From contig JAUIRK010000885.1 of NCBI GenBank assembly GCA_030549495.1, positions 1,208,501 to 1,272,500 on the forward strand: DNA of 64,000 bases. Reading direction: 5' to 3'. The stretch is from Nectonema munidae (lineage: Eukaryota; Nematomorpha; Nectonematoida; Nectonematidae). This document shows positions 47,227-59,633 of this stretch, in pieces (within the stretch, counting starts at the first letter, position 1; every line of letters starts with the position of its first letter). The translations under genes and the position numbers were made by a program. Below the pieces are notes generated by a model, which was given only the letters and a program-made list of their open reading frames with translations, was not told where the DNA came from and did no database searches.

Positions 47227-47789
47227 TCTATTTTTTTTCTAGTAAAATCATGATATTTTCCTAGACGAATTATTTTAATTCCACGACTTAAAACTTTAAT
47301 TACTTTTCCTAATCCAATTATTCTACTCAAAAATTTTATAAATTTTGTCACATATCTTTCCATTAAAATTTTTTTTTATATCACCCACAGAATTTTTTCA
47401 GTTACGAAATTTCCAAACAACTTGTCTGTTGAAAGGTTATTTCCAATGTTGAATAAACTTCTATGAAAAAATAACAAATTTTGGTCTTTCAAATATTATT
47501 TTATAATAAAAATAATTATAATGCCATCCTTTGTCTAATAAATTTGTAATCATTTTTTTAAATATTAAACGAGTATAATTTTTCAATAAATTCATTTTCT
47601 TTTTAAAACTAAAGAATTTATATATTAAACATAGAAATTTTTTTGTACAATAAAGACAAGTCAAAATTTTTTGAAATAGGATTTTTTAAGTCAAAAATTA
47701 ATTGCTTAGATAATTTCACTTTGTCTTTTACGTAAACATATTTAGCTAATTCTATTTATATTCGGCTTATTCAAGTTTTTGACATTTAG

Positions 47790-47929
47790 GAAGATGGATC
47801 TGTAAACTTTAAGAATACCGTTGTAATTCAGAAACACAATATGTTAGTAACTTCCGCAGATAGAGCGTATCATGTCGATTGTCATTATCCGATGGCCAAA
47901 AAGTCTATATCCTTCTCAACGAATGTGAG
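47790..47929 (+). CDS. ZP-domain membrane protein, ZP-N/linker exon
   Basis: Bounded by acceptor gacatttag and donor gtaaac, this exon encodes EDGSVNFKNTVVIQKHNMLV, TSADRAYHVDCHYPMAKKSI, SFSTNV. FKNTVVIQ and the DCHYP cysteine are typical of the last strands of ZP-N, supplying its fourth cysteine. It enters in phase 0 and leaves with two bases (AG), which combine with C at 49249 to encode Ser. Confidence 0.88.
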
Positions 47930-49248
47930 GTAAACTTTTGGTCTTCATAACTTTTAGTTTTTGAAAAGTCATACTTTTGAATTTTTTAATCTTATACCCT
48001 CCTGCATTTTTTTAATTTTAAACATTAAATATTAGAATTATGTTTCTTTTTTTGCTTTTTTATAAACTAGAGATCATTAGGAATCAATCTGTGTGATGAT
48101 TTATTTTTAAGCTATCTTCTGTAAAAGTTAGAAAATAAAATAGTTATATTAGAAATTGGTGTAATTATTTTTATTATAAGCTTGACCAGGTAATCTACTA
48201 CGTCTCTTTAATACTAATATAACGGACATTTGTATAAATGGATTATTTCCATTTCTTTTGATGATTATTACACTTTTGTCTCGCCATTTTTATTATACCA
48301 TAACCTACAAGGAGTAAAATTTATTTTAAAAAAGTATTAAATTAGATTCAGAATAAATTATGGGTATATTGATGTAATAATATATGATAATTGACACAAT
48401 GCACGAAACTATGAGACGTTTGTTCCACGTCTTCATGCTTTTGAGGTTTCCGAAGATATGGACTAAACATTATGGAGGGATGTCTCTCGTGTCCAAACTC
48501 TGTAATTCAAAAAAAAAATTTTCAAACACTTCTTTGTTGATTTTGATGATTTAAAATAAAAAAATAAAAAAGTGTAAGCAAAAAAGTCTTTTATTCTTTT
48601 GCTCTATTGTACACATAAAAAGTAACTAGTAAGTATGATCGTTTTATATCAGTAAATTTAAGTGTGCGTTTTTTAATGTTTTTTCAGGTTATAGTATATT
48701 TAGTGAATATGCTTGAAACAATCTAATTCAAATGGTTTAACATCCATTGTAAATAATTAGGGTTTACGTTATCTTAGTAATTTTTCCAACAACTACTGCC
48801 TCTTACATTTTCTTATTTAATTCCATTATTTTTATCAATCTTTCGTATTGAAAATAGCTAAATGAATTTATATAATTTAGAAATATGACGTAAACAATTT
48901 ATTTATATTTACAATATTATACATCCAAGATAGTACAACTTAGCTAAGTGAAACGAGCATGGCATAGAATTGTCACTTAATATCTATAAGTTTTTTATTC
49001 TTTGGAAATTCATCTCGATTGGGAGTCAAATCATAGTCCTCTGATTATTATCGCTTCCATTATGCTACACCACACAAAGCACACACTTAGTGGCAATGCA
49101 TTCTATACCGCAATTCCTTCACTTGACTTAGTTATAATACCTTTAATGTGTATATCTTACACAAAAACTATTACACACCATAACATGATACATTTTCGCA
49201 CAACATATTCATTTCGTTATACTCTGCAGTGTATGTTTTATTTTATAG

Positions 49249-49403
49249 CCGATTATCTCCTAAACAAACCTTTACTTCCTATCCCGAAATTCCAGATCCT
49301 ATTATGACGATTCATCTTGGAAATGATCCGGAAGGTCCAATTATCGAAAAATTTGTCCCTCTTGGTACAGATTTGAATTTAAAAGTCAAAATTGGGAAAA
49401 AAG
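49249..49403 (+). CDS. ZP-domain membrane protein, inter-domain and ZP-C start exon
   Basis: After the acceptor ttttatag the frame continues RLSPKQTFTSYPEIPDPIMT, IHLGNDPEGPIIEKFVPLGT, DLNLKVKIGKK, ending with one base before gtatgt. PDPIMTIHLG marks the start of ZP-C, and VPLGTDLNLKVKI its next strands. An alternative acceptor at CCAG near 49290 would break the reading frame from the previous exon, so 49249 was chosen. Confidence 0.85.
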
Positions 49404-49455
49404 GTATGTTTATTTTTTAAAATATTTTAAAACTACATGCTAACTCTTTGAATAG

Positions 49456-49691
49456 GGATTTATGGATTTACTGTGCACAGCTGTTTCGCTAACGATGGAG
49501 TTGATTGGGGAAAGCAAGAATTGGTGAATGAAGAAGGCTGTCCCGTTAATCCCGAAATTTTCCCTGAATTCGTTTATCGTTTAAATGAAGGATATGCCTT
49601 TTCCAAGTTTCTCTCTCACAAGTTTCCCACATCAAATACCGTCTATTACGAGTGCATCATCAAACTTTGCTTGAAGAGCCAATGCAAAATT
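49456..49691 (+). CDS. ZP-domain membrane protein, ZP-C exon
   Basis: The exon follows an intron of only 52 bases (gtatgt to aatag). It encodes GIYGFTVHSCFANDGVDWGK, QELVNEEGCPVNPEIFPEFV, YRLNEGYAFSKFLSHKFPTS and NTVYYECIIKLCLKSQCKI. HSCFAND, GCPVNP and YECIIKLC are the standard ZP-C cysteine landmarks, and the spacing looks complete. The hydrophobic core before the protease site is intact. It leaves in phase 0 before gtatgt. Confidence 0.92.
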
Positions 49692-51427
49692 GTATGTTTC
49701 CCTTGATTTTTTTCATTGACTTCTGCTTTTCCCGTATGTTAACACTTTCACCTATTTAAAAGGATTTTCCAAAACCGATTTCCAACCACAATACTATTTT
49801 TTGCTTATCTCCTATTTTCTTTGTCAAAAGTATAGAAAAAGCAACAGAATGAAAAATTAACACTACATAGAGCTTAAATTGGAATCATTTTGAAAGGATG
49901 ACGTAAATAAATAACGTCATAAATTTAAATCTACTCAAATATCTCATTTCAATGTTTAGTTAAATATAGGCTAAACGAAGTAACGCCTCTTTAATTTGTG
50001 TCATTAATTAATTAAACTTTCATATTAATAATATTGGCTAAAAATAAAGAAATGGAATAAAAAAAAAGATAAAGATTGGAAAAAATAAAGAAAGAATAAG
50101 AATTTATAAAAAAACATTATGCCTTTAACTCTAAGATTTGCCTCAGTTGAATGCGATGAAAGTCTTTATTAAAACATGGATATGTTAATTGGTTATTCAT
50201 TTATTATGAAAACTAAAAAGGAAATTATTAATAACTTTATTCTATTTTAAGTGTTATGTTTTAAAAATTTTAATAAATAAAAATTTTAATTAATGTATTT
50301 TTTCTCATTTCAAAACTATTTTATTGATTACCACCTACCCGGTAAGATAATGAATGTGCTCAGTTAAAATTTTAGGATTTACGAAATGCCGCATTGCAGG
50401 ATCGAGAAATCTTGTAATCTAGTTTGTGCACAGAATCCCTTGTTCCTACAAATATTCATTTGTGCATTTTTGCTTAAAATATCCAACTTTTCATTTATAG
50501 CAAAAAGGTTAGAAACAATTTATATATGTGTTTCTTATATATATATTTAATAATATATATATAATATTTATATGTGTGTTTCTTAACAATTGTATATCTG
50601 CTTTATTTAATCAGTATTTAATTAAAATAATATATCCAATGAGTATTTTTCTTTTTCCTACCTGATATGAAAAATGAAATCCTCTATTTTTTAATGAACG
50701 AACAAGAAAATTTTCATCCTAATATTTTATCCTTTGCAAAAAATATATCAAATTTATGCGTGAATGTTTACACTTTTCTTGATGTTATTAAAATTTTTAT
50801 CTTAAACTTGAAGTTTCTCGACTAAAAAGATTTGGAGAACACTTAGTTTTATATGCAATATTAAAATTTGATGATATGTACGTAAGAATAGTTTTTTACC
50901 AATTAAAAAATTAATAGTTGATAAACTTCAACTATATAAAATATCCCCTTTCTATCTAATTACATAGATTTTTTTAATTAAATGCAAAATATTGAATAAA
51001 TAAGTTTGAAAAAATTGCTTAAAAAATCATAATTAAATTTTTTTGAATAGTTAAATTAATTTTAATATTTAAAATCAATTGTAAGCAATAAAATTTCACT
51101 CAAATATAATCAATAAAATGCATATATTTAGGTAAAAAAGCTTAATTTAGTTTAATTAATGTCTTTCCTTATACATTTAGAATTATAAGATTTTTTCCTC
51201 ATATAATTAAAAAGTGATTCGAGATTTCAATAATTTGTGGGATTAATTATCTGAGAAATTAAATGCCTGAACACCTAAACAATTTATTTGCTTATTTTAT
51301 TAATTATTTTTTTGAATTGCTGCTAAACTGCAGTTTCTCAAAAATGGCGTATACAATTTTTGAATTTGAAATTGTTTTGCGTAATGGATTGATAAAAACG
51401 GTTTAATTGGTCAATTATTATATTTAG
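49692..51427. other. Last ZP-gene intron
   Basis: AT-rich intron of 1.7 kb with TA-rich simple sequence around 50520-50580. Nothing else was recognised. Confidence 0.6.
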
Positions 51428-51904
51428 CCAACTTGTGACGGAGGCAGAAGCGAAGACATGAACTTGGACTTTTCTGACTCGCTAAAAAGAATCAAGAAAA
51501 GAGCTGTTGGTGTGGAATCCGGGAAATCAAATAAAGTGACTTTGAGTACGAATGACGAAGTTTTGGTGCGCGGTTCGGTCCTCATTCTCGAAGAAGATTC
51601 GTACGAAAGGTTTGAGAAGCCAAGCAACGCCCAGAGCCCCAGCAACGTCATAATAAACTCGATTAAAAAGGAAAAGCAGATCTCGAGTGACTTCCCGAAA
51701 GAGGGCCAGCTCAAAGAAGACACTTTTTCGAAGAAGCGCTCCAGCAAGATCTTCTGCCTTTCTACGCCAGTCTTGGCTTTAACGATGTCATCCTTTGTTG
51801 CAATTTTCATTCTTTCACTCCTCGTTTCTCTTTATTTATGCGCCAAATTCCGCTACCTATACAAACTGGACAAATTAAACGATCTAAATATCAGTCATAG
51901 TTAA
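51428..51904 (+). CDS. ZP-domain membrane protein, last exon (cleavage site, transmembrane helix, tail)
   Basis: From acceptor tatttag, PTCDGG supplies the final ZP-C cysteine. Then come SLKRIKKRAVG with a furin-type site (KRIKKR), a charged membrane-proximal stretch of about 90 residues, and the helix VLALTMSSFVAIFILSLLVS followed by LYLCAKFRY and a short cytoplasmic tail ending NISHS before TAA. Cleavage at RIKKR would free the ZP module for polymerisation, as established for this family. The exon is markedly less AT-rich than its flanks, which supports real coding. The opposite-strand open frame here is a shadow. Confidence 0.93.
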   Translation, partial: PTCDGGRSEDMNLDFSDSLKRIKKRAVGVESGKSNKVTLSTNDEVLVRGSVLILEEDSYERFEKPSNAQSPSNVIINSIKKEKQISSDFPKEGQLKEDTFSKKRSSKIFCLSTPVLALTMSSFVAIFILSLLVSLYLCAKFRYLYKLDKLNDLNISHS

Positions 51905-52329
51905 GTGTGGGTGATGCTTTAAATCTAAAATCAAATCTTATTTATATTTTTATGAAACAAAATACAATCAATTCTCATTATGCTTTCATTTTAACATTGT
52001 GTTTGATGATACCATTTGTGATAAAAATAGTAATAATATTAGTAATCATTTTATACACGTTTTGACATTACTTTATCTACTTATCTGCATCCTGTTATTT
52101 CTTGATATGGCGTCTGTGATACTTCATCATGTTGGCATTCTATAAATGCACTCAATATACTCCAAACATTCCTCAATTCCTTCACTCTGTAACATACTTG
52201 CATCATGATCCTCTCTCACATCTTCTATTGGTTTTCTTAGCTTATTTATGTGTAAAACTCCATAAAAACAAATAAATTTGATTTTTTATTCCTTCGCAGA
52301 TAAACACAAAAAATAATTATACCAATCCT

Positions 52330-52400
52330 TTAATTCAAGGGCGCGCATCTGATGGGGAAGGGGTGACAGCCTTAAAACAATTTTAGGAGTACAGATTGTA
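52330..52400. repeat. Possible MITE end fragment
   Basis: GGGCGCGCATCTGATGGGG followed by AAGGGGTGACAG resembles, in inverse orientation, 32780-32806 (CACCCCTTCCCTATCCC). A partner end was not identified. Confidence 0.3.
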
Positions 52401-52718
52401 TACCTTTTTCTATTTTATTTTCATTTTTATGCAAATAAATTTAAAAAAATATAATTTTTACTTAAAACAAATTCTTATATCAAATATTAAAAATGCATGC
52501 ATTGTATATAATAGCTAAGGCGATCAATTTGTCAATGAATACATTGATAGAAATTTTTAATTTTTAAATACAATTAAAAAAATTCACCTTGCAAGTATAA
52601 TGGTAATTGTGTATGTTATTCTTATATTTGTAGCTTACTCTTTAATTTATCATGCAAAAAACAATATTGATAATTTTGAGGATAGTAACGTCAACTACAT
52701 ATTATTATTATTAGTAAA

Positions 52719-54220
52719 ATGGAATTGATTAAATTATTTTGCTGTTCATTTTTTATTGTTGCTATTACTTTTTTTACTTTTATTAACTTATTGAATTATA
52801 GATTCACGAATAAATCTCTTAAATTTATAGACTCATATCTTAATGATAGATATCAACGTGTATCCATAGGTAATTTTTTGTCTAAAAAAAGTAAAATCCT
52901 TTCTGGTGTGCCCCAGGGGTCCATAATCGGTCCCTTATTTTTTAATATATTTGTTAATGATTTACCGGAGGTAAATAAATTTTTTCAGGGAGTAATTTAA
53001 AAGAAACCTTTCTTATGGAAAAGTTTAATTCAATTATTCAGTGGTTTAGGGACAACCTTACATTAAATTATGATAAATCATACAGCATGGTTTTTTCGTA
53101 TAAAAAGGAGATTTATAAATTTGATCAATTTTTTAAAAAAATTCAATTTAGAAAAGTCACTAATTTCAATTTATTGGCTTTAACTATAAGTAATAATTTG
53201 TCCTGGAATTCACATATTACCTCAGTGTGTCAGAAGCTGGCATATATTACAGGATCTCTTAAATCTGTAAGAAAATTTTTTCCACAAAAGACCATGGTTC
53301 TACTTTACAATACCTTATTTGTACCTCATTTGACGTACAGTTTATTTAATTGGAGTCAGTCAGGTGATAATAGAGTTTATGTAATGCAAAAAAGACACTT
53401 AGGTTAATTTTTGGCCGTAGAAAATATTCACATACTAATTTTTTGTTCGCATCAAACTCTATTTTAAAATTTCATGATCTTTTTCAAATAAAAGTTGCAA
53501 TTTTTCTTTACAAATTTTTGAATTGGTTTCTTCCGAATGTATTTGATGATTTTATTCTTTTTAATATAGAGAAATATAGAACTTCTCCTCGGTTTCCCTT
53601 AACAATTATTTTACCTTAATATAAACTCTCCAAATCAAAACAATCATTTTCTTATAAATTGCCCCTGTTTTTCAACAATAATAACCTTGACCACAATTGT
53701 TTTTTTTTCTACCTTTCATCTTTCAAAAAGTGGATTAAAAATATTTATCTTAATGAATATAAAAATTCCTTATGTACAATCTCTAATTGTTTTGCTTGTA
53801 GATATACAAATATATAGTAGCTGTCTTTGCACCTTTTAATTAGTTACGATTTTTGTTTACTTACTAAATTTTGTTTATATAAGTGATTTTTTTTTCGTTT
53901 TTAAATTTTAATCCAATCTATCTAGTTTAGATTTTAATAATTTTGTATTGTATATAAGTTAAATATTTACAACTTTTGTTTATATATTTTTGAAGGAATA
54001 TCTTGTTTTTAAACGTTGTTTATTCAGAAGTGGTTTGCTCGGTTTGTGTCTTCAAGCGGCTATTGCGCCTTTGATACTTACCTTCAAAAGTCAAAATTCA
54101 GTTTATATTTTTGCTTTAATTTGCCTTTAGATTTCCCTTTTATGTTATTGTTTTATATTACATGTCTATATTTTCATATTTTTAGTGAACCTTTGTAAAT
54201 AAATTATCATTATCATAGAT
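52719..54220 (+). pseudogene. LINE (CR1/Jockey-like) reverse transcriptase relic
   Basis: The first frame (52779-52999) encodes FIDSYLNDRYQRVSIGNFLS, GVPQGSIIGPLFFNIFVNDL, the fingers/palm of a non-LTR reverse transcriptase. The next frame (53015-53407) continues with FNSIIQWFRDNLTLNYDKS, NLSWNSHITSVCQKLAY and TLFVPHLTYSLFNWSQ, and weaker text beyond 53400 reads like the C-terminal part (LIFGRRKYSHTNFLF). The catalytic FADD segment that should lie between the two frames is missing, apparently deleted near 52990. The 3' end has a TTATCATTATCAT tail at about 54200-54217, typical of CR1/L2-type ends. It is 5' truncated and dead. Confidence 0.85.
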
Positions 54221-54386
54221 AGGTAAAACACTCCTATCCATAAAGTAGATGAATATAAAATAATTATAAGACATTAAATTTGGGGTCAGTATTTACATTA
54301 TGGTAAAAAAAGCCAAAAATTGAAAACTATTAAGATCGTTTTAAAACCTATATTCATTGGTGTACGTCAGTGATAGTAATTTGCCG

Positions 54387-56345
54387 TGTTTTCGTTAACG
54401 AGTAAATTCGTTGCCTAATATCTTATAACCGATCGATGAATCTATTAATTTCTGGCAAATTTTGAGTCCATAGATATTTATAATAAGATGGGAAAATCGT
54501 TAATCAAGAAAACAGAAAAAAACAAAAGCAATTTTATTAGAACATAGTTACAAGTAGCAGAAGATGAAAATAAGGTTATGCAATGGCTTTTTAAAAAAAT
54601 ATGATATAATTACACAGGGTTACAAAATTTTTTTGTGAGTTGTATAACTTTTCAACTGATTTAGGATCATTTTGCATCACTGAATCCGAAAATAACGTCA
54701 TTTCTCTTGATCAGGTCTGATTTTTATGCTAAGTTTATTTTTAAAAAATCCGATCTTATGACTAATTTAATAATAGGCAATGATAAAGATAAGTAATGTA
54801 AACCAAACGTTAGGTCAGCATCTCGCAAAATTCAAGGCATGAACTTCCTCTTATTTGAGCTCCTAGAATGCTTAGCGACTAGGATGTCTCTCTTCGGAGT
54901 CCAACATTAATAATAATCCATGATCACTGTATCCCAGCATCACTGATTCTCTATCTCATTCATGTCACAATGAAATCTATTCCATCGATCCAAGATTCTC
55001 CGAAAACAGATCCATATGTAAAAATAGGAAATTCATTTTGATGCCCATGTTACATCCGAGGTTTCTCAAAGCAGTCAGCATATTGCTGACAAGTTCTGTA
55101 TAGTTCCTAGCCTTGTTATTAACAAGAAAGATTTACACGATCAGAACAAATACCTTTCACACTTTTAGTTCCTCTTCGTTCAATGAGTTTTGAAACGCGG
55201 GATCTCATATCAGCACACGAATTTGAGAACCATCAAAGATGCGACTCTCAACTTCTCTATGGTTACACTTAGAAAACCATTTCCCAAATAAGTGAAGCAG
55301 TAACCCTCTTTGTCATGTGAACTGTAATCAAGCCAAGCTTGATGTGCAGTGGTGGAAGGAATATACATTCTCTGTCTATAAAAGGGTTGTTAATGACGTT
55401 TTTTGCTTTACAAGGCACAATTCTTTTCGCAATGGTCGGTCCTTCTTCTTGTAGTGCTGAGCAGTGTCCCTACTATCCCATATGCACAGAAAGCATGGGT
55501 ACTTGGTGAAGCCGGACTGCTGTCCTTACAAAAAATTGCCCTTTTTAGGTCAACACAAATAAACCATTCATGTTGATATCATAAGAAATTTTCTCCAACA
55601 TATATTTCACTACTTCATGCTTTTCCTTCAATGCAGTCGAGTGACTGGACAAGGGCTAAATAAAGCTTCCTGCTCTCAATGAACAGTTTCCAATCTTTTA
55701 GTTCGTACTATGAAACTCCAAGATTTTCAGAAGCGGAACAATATATGTATGTACACCAAGTTTATTTCTCTGTCAGAAAGGACGTTTTTTCCTTCAATCT
55801 GTAGGACGACTTGCTTATTCAAGATTAGGATAGTTTAGGCTGCTTCTGTTTATTATGTTGATCAATAGTGTAAAAGTAGCAGCAATGCTATGATTTTTCA
55901 ACTCCCTCCAAACCGTAGGAATCCCAAACTGCCTACAACACCTTGCCAATGGTCCATTGATGAATGACTTGCATACCATGTGTGTTTCCCAAGCTTTATC
56001 CTGATCAAGAAGTTAATACCAAAATATGCAAAATAAGTGCGATTTACAAAATTTGGGACTGGTTTCCTGCTAGTAACAATGGTGTATTAGGAGCAGTTGT
56101 AGAGAATATGTAAGGCTTTTTTTGAATTCAGCGCATTAATATTGTTTTAAATGAGCTAAAAAACATAGACAATAAATTTTATATTGACCAGTGTTTTAGT
56201 AGACAAAGTATTATAATAGCTAAAAGTATTTATATATGTAAATTTATTATGATTTGTTAAAAGTTTTCTACTTTGGATTAACCAGTGAATTACGTTTCGT
56301 TTACGGTGAATTTTTTTTGCGGTTTTATCCGTTTTTCACCGAATA
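54387..56345 (-). mobile_element. DNA transposon relic enclosing copy 3 of the zinc/RNase H-like family
   Basis: The left end (TTTTCGTTAACGAGTAAATT, TTGCCTAATATC, AACCGATCG, AAATTTTGAGTCCATAG) matches 22794-23000, and the right end near 56285-56345 (TTCGTTTACGGTGAATT, TTTTTCACCGAATA) resembles 22985-23050. Between them lies a decayed transposase-type protein on the minus strand. The short 22.8-kb copy is therefore best read as an internally deleted relative. Ends are inferred from this comparison; no target duplication was seen. Confidence 0.6.
54840..55935 (-). pseudogene. Zinc-binding plus RNase H-like transposase-type protein, broken (copy 3)
   Basis: Minus-strand pieces in order: DWKLFIES (about 55700), WFICVDLKRAIF (about 55560), a decayed FTKYPCFLC region, ERECIFLPPLHIKLGLITV (about 55370-55310), and near 55000 FYIWIRFRRILDRWNRFH where the family has FPENLG..DEHGERFH. 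These correspond to the LFIDSGK, ICGDLKVV and LPPLHIKLGL blocks of copy 1. The N-terminal zinc part is missing or unrecognisable. It is full of stops and frameshifts and is the oldest-looking copy. Confidence 0.65.
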
Positions 56346-57060
56346 CCAGCACAAATGTAAATACTACAAATAAATCCTATCTTTATCCAATCTATTTTTG
56401 AATAAAGTTAACGAGGGAGAGCCAATGAAATACGGAGCTAGTTTGTTCCATTCTTGTATATAAATTTTCTAAATATATTTACGTCCATATTTTCCATAAT
56501 TCCATTTAATTGCAGTTTAAGTGTATTGTCTTCTTGAAAGAAGTTTGACTATGAATCATCCTTTTAATTACCAAGTTCATTAATATCAAAGCAAAAATTT
56601 AACCATTAAATGTTTTATCATAAGAAAAATTTGACATTATTTTATTCTAAGCTCCTTACACTTCTTTTGTGAATGTTGTAGACTTGATTTAGACGAAGAA
56701 ATTGAAAAAAAAACTGATCTGACCCAGCAATTTATGGAGGCAAATTGTGCATTGCTTAGCGGATTGAAGTTCCAATTCGAATAAGGGCGGCTTTAAAATT
56801 ACACATTTTGGGCACACGGTTCATTTAATTTGATCCGCCACCACTTCCACAGTTTCAGCCTTGAAATTTTTCATTTCCTACTTCATGAATATCTTCTGAT
56901 GTTGTCAGGTTAGACAGATTTTCCATTGGCTCTTTCCAACCACAATTAACCAATCACATATTCTCCTGCCGTCATTGTCTCAAAATAAATAATCTAATGT
57001 GCTTGGAGTAAATGCAATGTGAAAGTAAAATTGTAAAAAATAATATACACAGCAAGATTG
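56346..57060. other. Non-coding DNA, nothing named
   Basis: A stretch at 56640-56960 is less AT-rich and might be a decayed transposon piece on the minus strand (GWKEPMENLSNLTTSEDIHE), but I cannot assign it. Confidence 0.3.
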
Positions 57061-57065
57061 TAAAA

Positions 57066-57591
57066 CTAGGGATTTCATGAAATTCCTCAAAATTTCAGCG
57101 AATTTATGAAATCACTGTTTCACTTAAAAATTTGCTGATCTCACTAATGAAAGGATCATTATTTCCTTACCAATTTTATGTAGAATAGAATAGAATTTAT
57201 TTCGCATAAATGAAATAGAATGGACTAATAAATCGAAAAATATAGATGTTGGTAACAAGAAAATGTAAAATTAGGTTGTTGGACATGGCAAAAATATTGG
57301 ATGCGAGGATAATCAAAAGGCTGAAGGGCCGCTGAGATGATCAACCTTACATATATATAAAAATATTTACAAAAAATCATTAAAGAGTATAAGTAATGGG
57401 ATATATTTACTTAATCTTAATTAAAATAATTATTTAATTATCAAATACTTAATTTAATTTTGCTGTATTATGTATTTACTGAAATGACATTCCAGTTATT
57501 TCATGAAATTTCTAGGGATTACATGAAATATGAAATTCTAACTGAAACAGTGATTTCACAAATTCTCTGAAATTTTAGGGATTTCATGACA
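57066..57591. mobile_element. MITE with about 55-bp inverted ends
   Basis: The left arm (GGGATTTCATGAAATTCCTC, AAAATTTCAG, GAATTTATGAAATCACTG, TTTCA) pairs with the right arm (TGAAACAGTGATTTCACAAA, TTCTCTGAAATTTTAGGGA, TTTCATGAC) with few mismatches. The interior contains an unrelated insertion around 57180-57360. No clear target duplication. Confidence 0.75.
57180..57360 (-). repeat. Possible LINE 3' end inside the MITE
   Basis: AGAATAGAATAGAATTTATT at 57182 looks like the short-repeat tail of a CR1/L2-type LINE read on the minus strand, followed by less AT-rich text to about 57360. It interrupts the inverted-repeat element around it. No coding part is present, so this is tentative. Confidence 0.3.
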
Positions 57592-57599
57592 CCCGTATT

Positions 57600-59630
57600 T
57601 TCACAGTTTTATTCTAACATATACACAGCGATTAAACCACATACGGAGCATTTGAGACGGGTACTCTTCAGATAAATCAAAGGTCCTGCCATCAAAAAAT
57701 AGAAGGTAGGCTTAATCAAAGATTACTAGTATTATCTTTCGAGATATTTTAAAAGCCTTCCAAAAAGTTCGTTTCACTTGTTATGCGTAAACCTCCAGTT
57801 ATGAGTTAACTCTTCATTGTTGCGCCTTTAAATCGGACGTTGGTAAAAGGGAGGGGGGATACTTTATGTCAAGAGACTCCAAAAATTTACATTTTGAGAA
57901 TTTTAAGTTTTTAGTAAGCCCCTATCCCTGCATTTTTAGTTTCCTATATATGCATGATTTGATAAAAATGATTAGAAAGACCAGGTTTATTTTTATATTC
58001 TAAAAGTAATGGAAGCCAACGATAAGGATAAATCGACCAGATTGAAAAGAAAGGTTAATAAAACCTTTTTTCCTATTGTACATTATTTATTCCCACTACG
58101 AAAAATTTAGATGTGTATGTTGAATTCCATTAAATGAAAGTATGGAAATCTCATCTCTTTTAAAAGATTGATAAAATTGCTTTATTTTTTTAATAAAAGA
58201 TGTGTAGCAGTTACACTCTAAGTGTTTTATATTTTGTAAATATGCCCAATATTCTCTTAACTTTATTTGGCAATGAGGAATTGACATAAAGTTTTCTATA
58301 CGAAATGCTCAACTTACAAATCCCTATATGTTCAGAAATGTTATCTTATGCCTTTGTCAAATGTAAAATGATTTGTTCAGTATAAGAAAATGAAACTAAT
58401 TAAAAATTACAGTCTTTTTAAGTGTAATAACAAAGCGATGTAATACAACAATATATACAAGTCAATTAAGCTCAATAAATAATACAAAATCAGGTTTTCG
58501 CTACATGCTACTCATTTTAGTATTATTCCATTTATCTGGAAAAATGCAAATCGATTTATGGAGGAAAAATTAAGAAGAAAAGATGAAATGAATAAATATT
58601 TATAGAAATATGCATCACAATGGCGAAAATGATTTCTTGAATTTCGTATTCTCAACCAAAAACTAAAGGAAGAAGCAACCTTCGATATAAAAAGTGGAAT
58701 GCAGCAAATAAAAAAATATCTAAGAATTTGGAGACATGAGGAAAGTTAAAGTTTTATAATTATCACAATAAATTCAATTCAGTTTGATATTCTTAATTTA
58801 TTTTAAAAACTTTTTTATTTATTTTATTTTTATTAATTATTATGATATCTTAGCAAAGTCCAGACGAATCTCTCCAATTGCCATAACAAGAAAATTAAAT
58901 GTTCAATCTATTTTTTTCTATGGTTCTGCTGACTTCCATAAAACCCTCATTATAATAGATTATTATAATAATTGATTATTTATATTGTATTTAACAATTG
59001 AGTATTTAGATAACAGTATTTAGATAAAATATTTTAGTTTAATACAAATTTTTTGAAATATTTTTGTAACTTTTTTTTGGAATTGATGCAAGTTTACCTC
59101 GTTTGTCAAATATCCTTCAAAAGGATATACATGCATACTTCATTTGGTGGAGTTAAATATGGGTGTTCACAAAATCGCGCTAATCAAATTTTGAACATTG
59201 AATATAATTTAATAAGTGCAAAAAGTAGTAATAAAAGAATTGTTTAAGATCAAATTATTTTATTATCAGGTGGTAAGTCGTTGGAAAAATGTGCAACGGG
59301 TAAATGTTAGTCGGGCTATTTACCTAGAATAATCTAGATATATTCTTTTCCATTGGTAAAGGGTAATAAATATTTTGCTTTGTCGCTTATTATATTTGTG
59401 AATTTGAATTTTCTTATCCATGCTCATTCCTCACTCAAGGTGCGAGTTTTTAACCAAAATTCACCTTACTCTGAAATCTCCCACTACTTTTATAATGTTC
59501 CCTAAATCAATATATAATTGTTTTCATTCATAAATTTACATTTTCTTGAGAAATACTATGTAATCTAGGAAATATCATAGTAATTTTTAAAGTTAAAAAA
59601 GACTTTTTCCTTTTTTCATATATAATTATT
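57600..59630. other. AT-rich DNA, no gene seen
   Basis: No repeat pairs, RNA-like boxes or protein-like frames were recognised. Open frames have AT-driven composition. Confidence 0.45.
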
Positions 59631-59633
59631 AAA

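Noticed and set aside
51424-51810. Long minus-strand open frame opposite the last ZP exon
   Set aside because: It is the shadow of a well-supported coding exon with transmembrane helix and correct splice phase.
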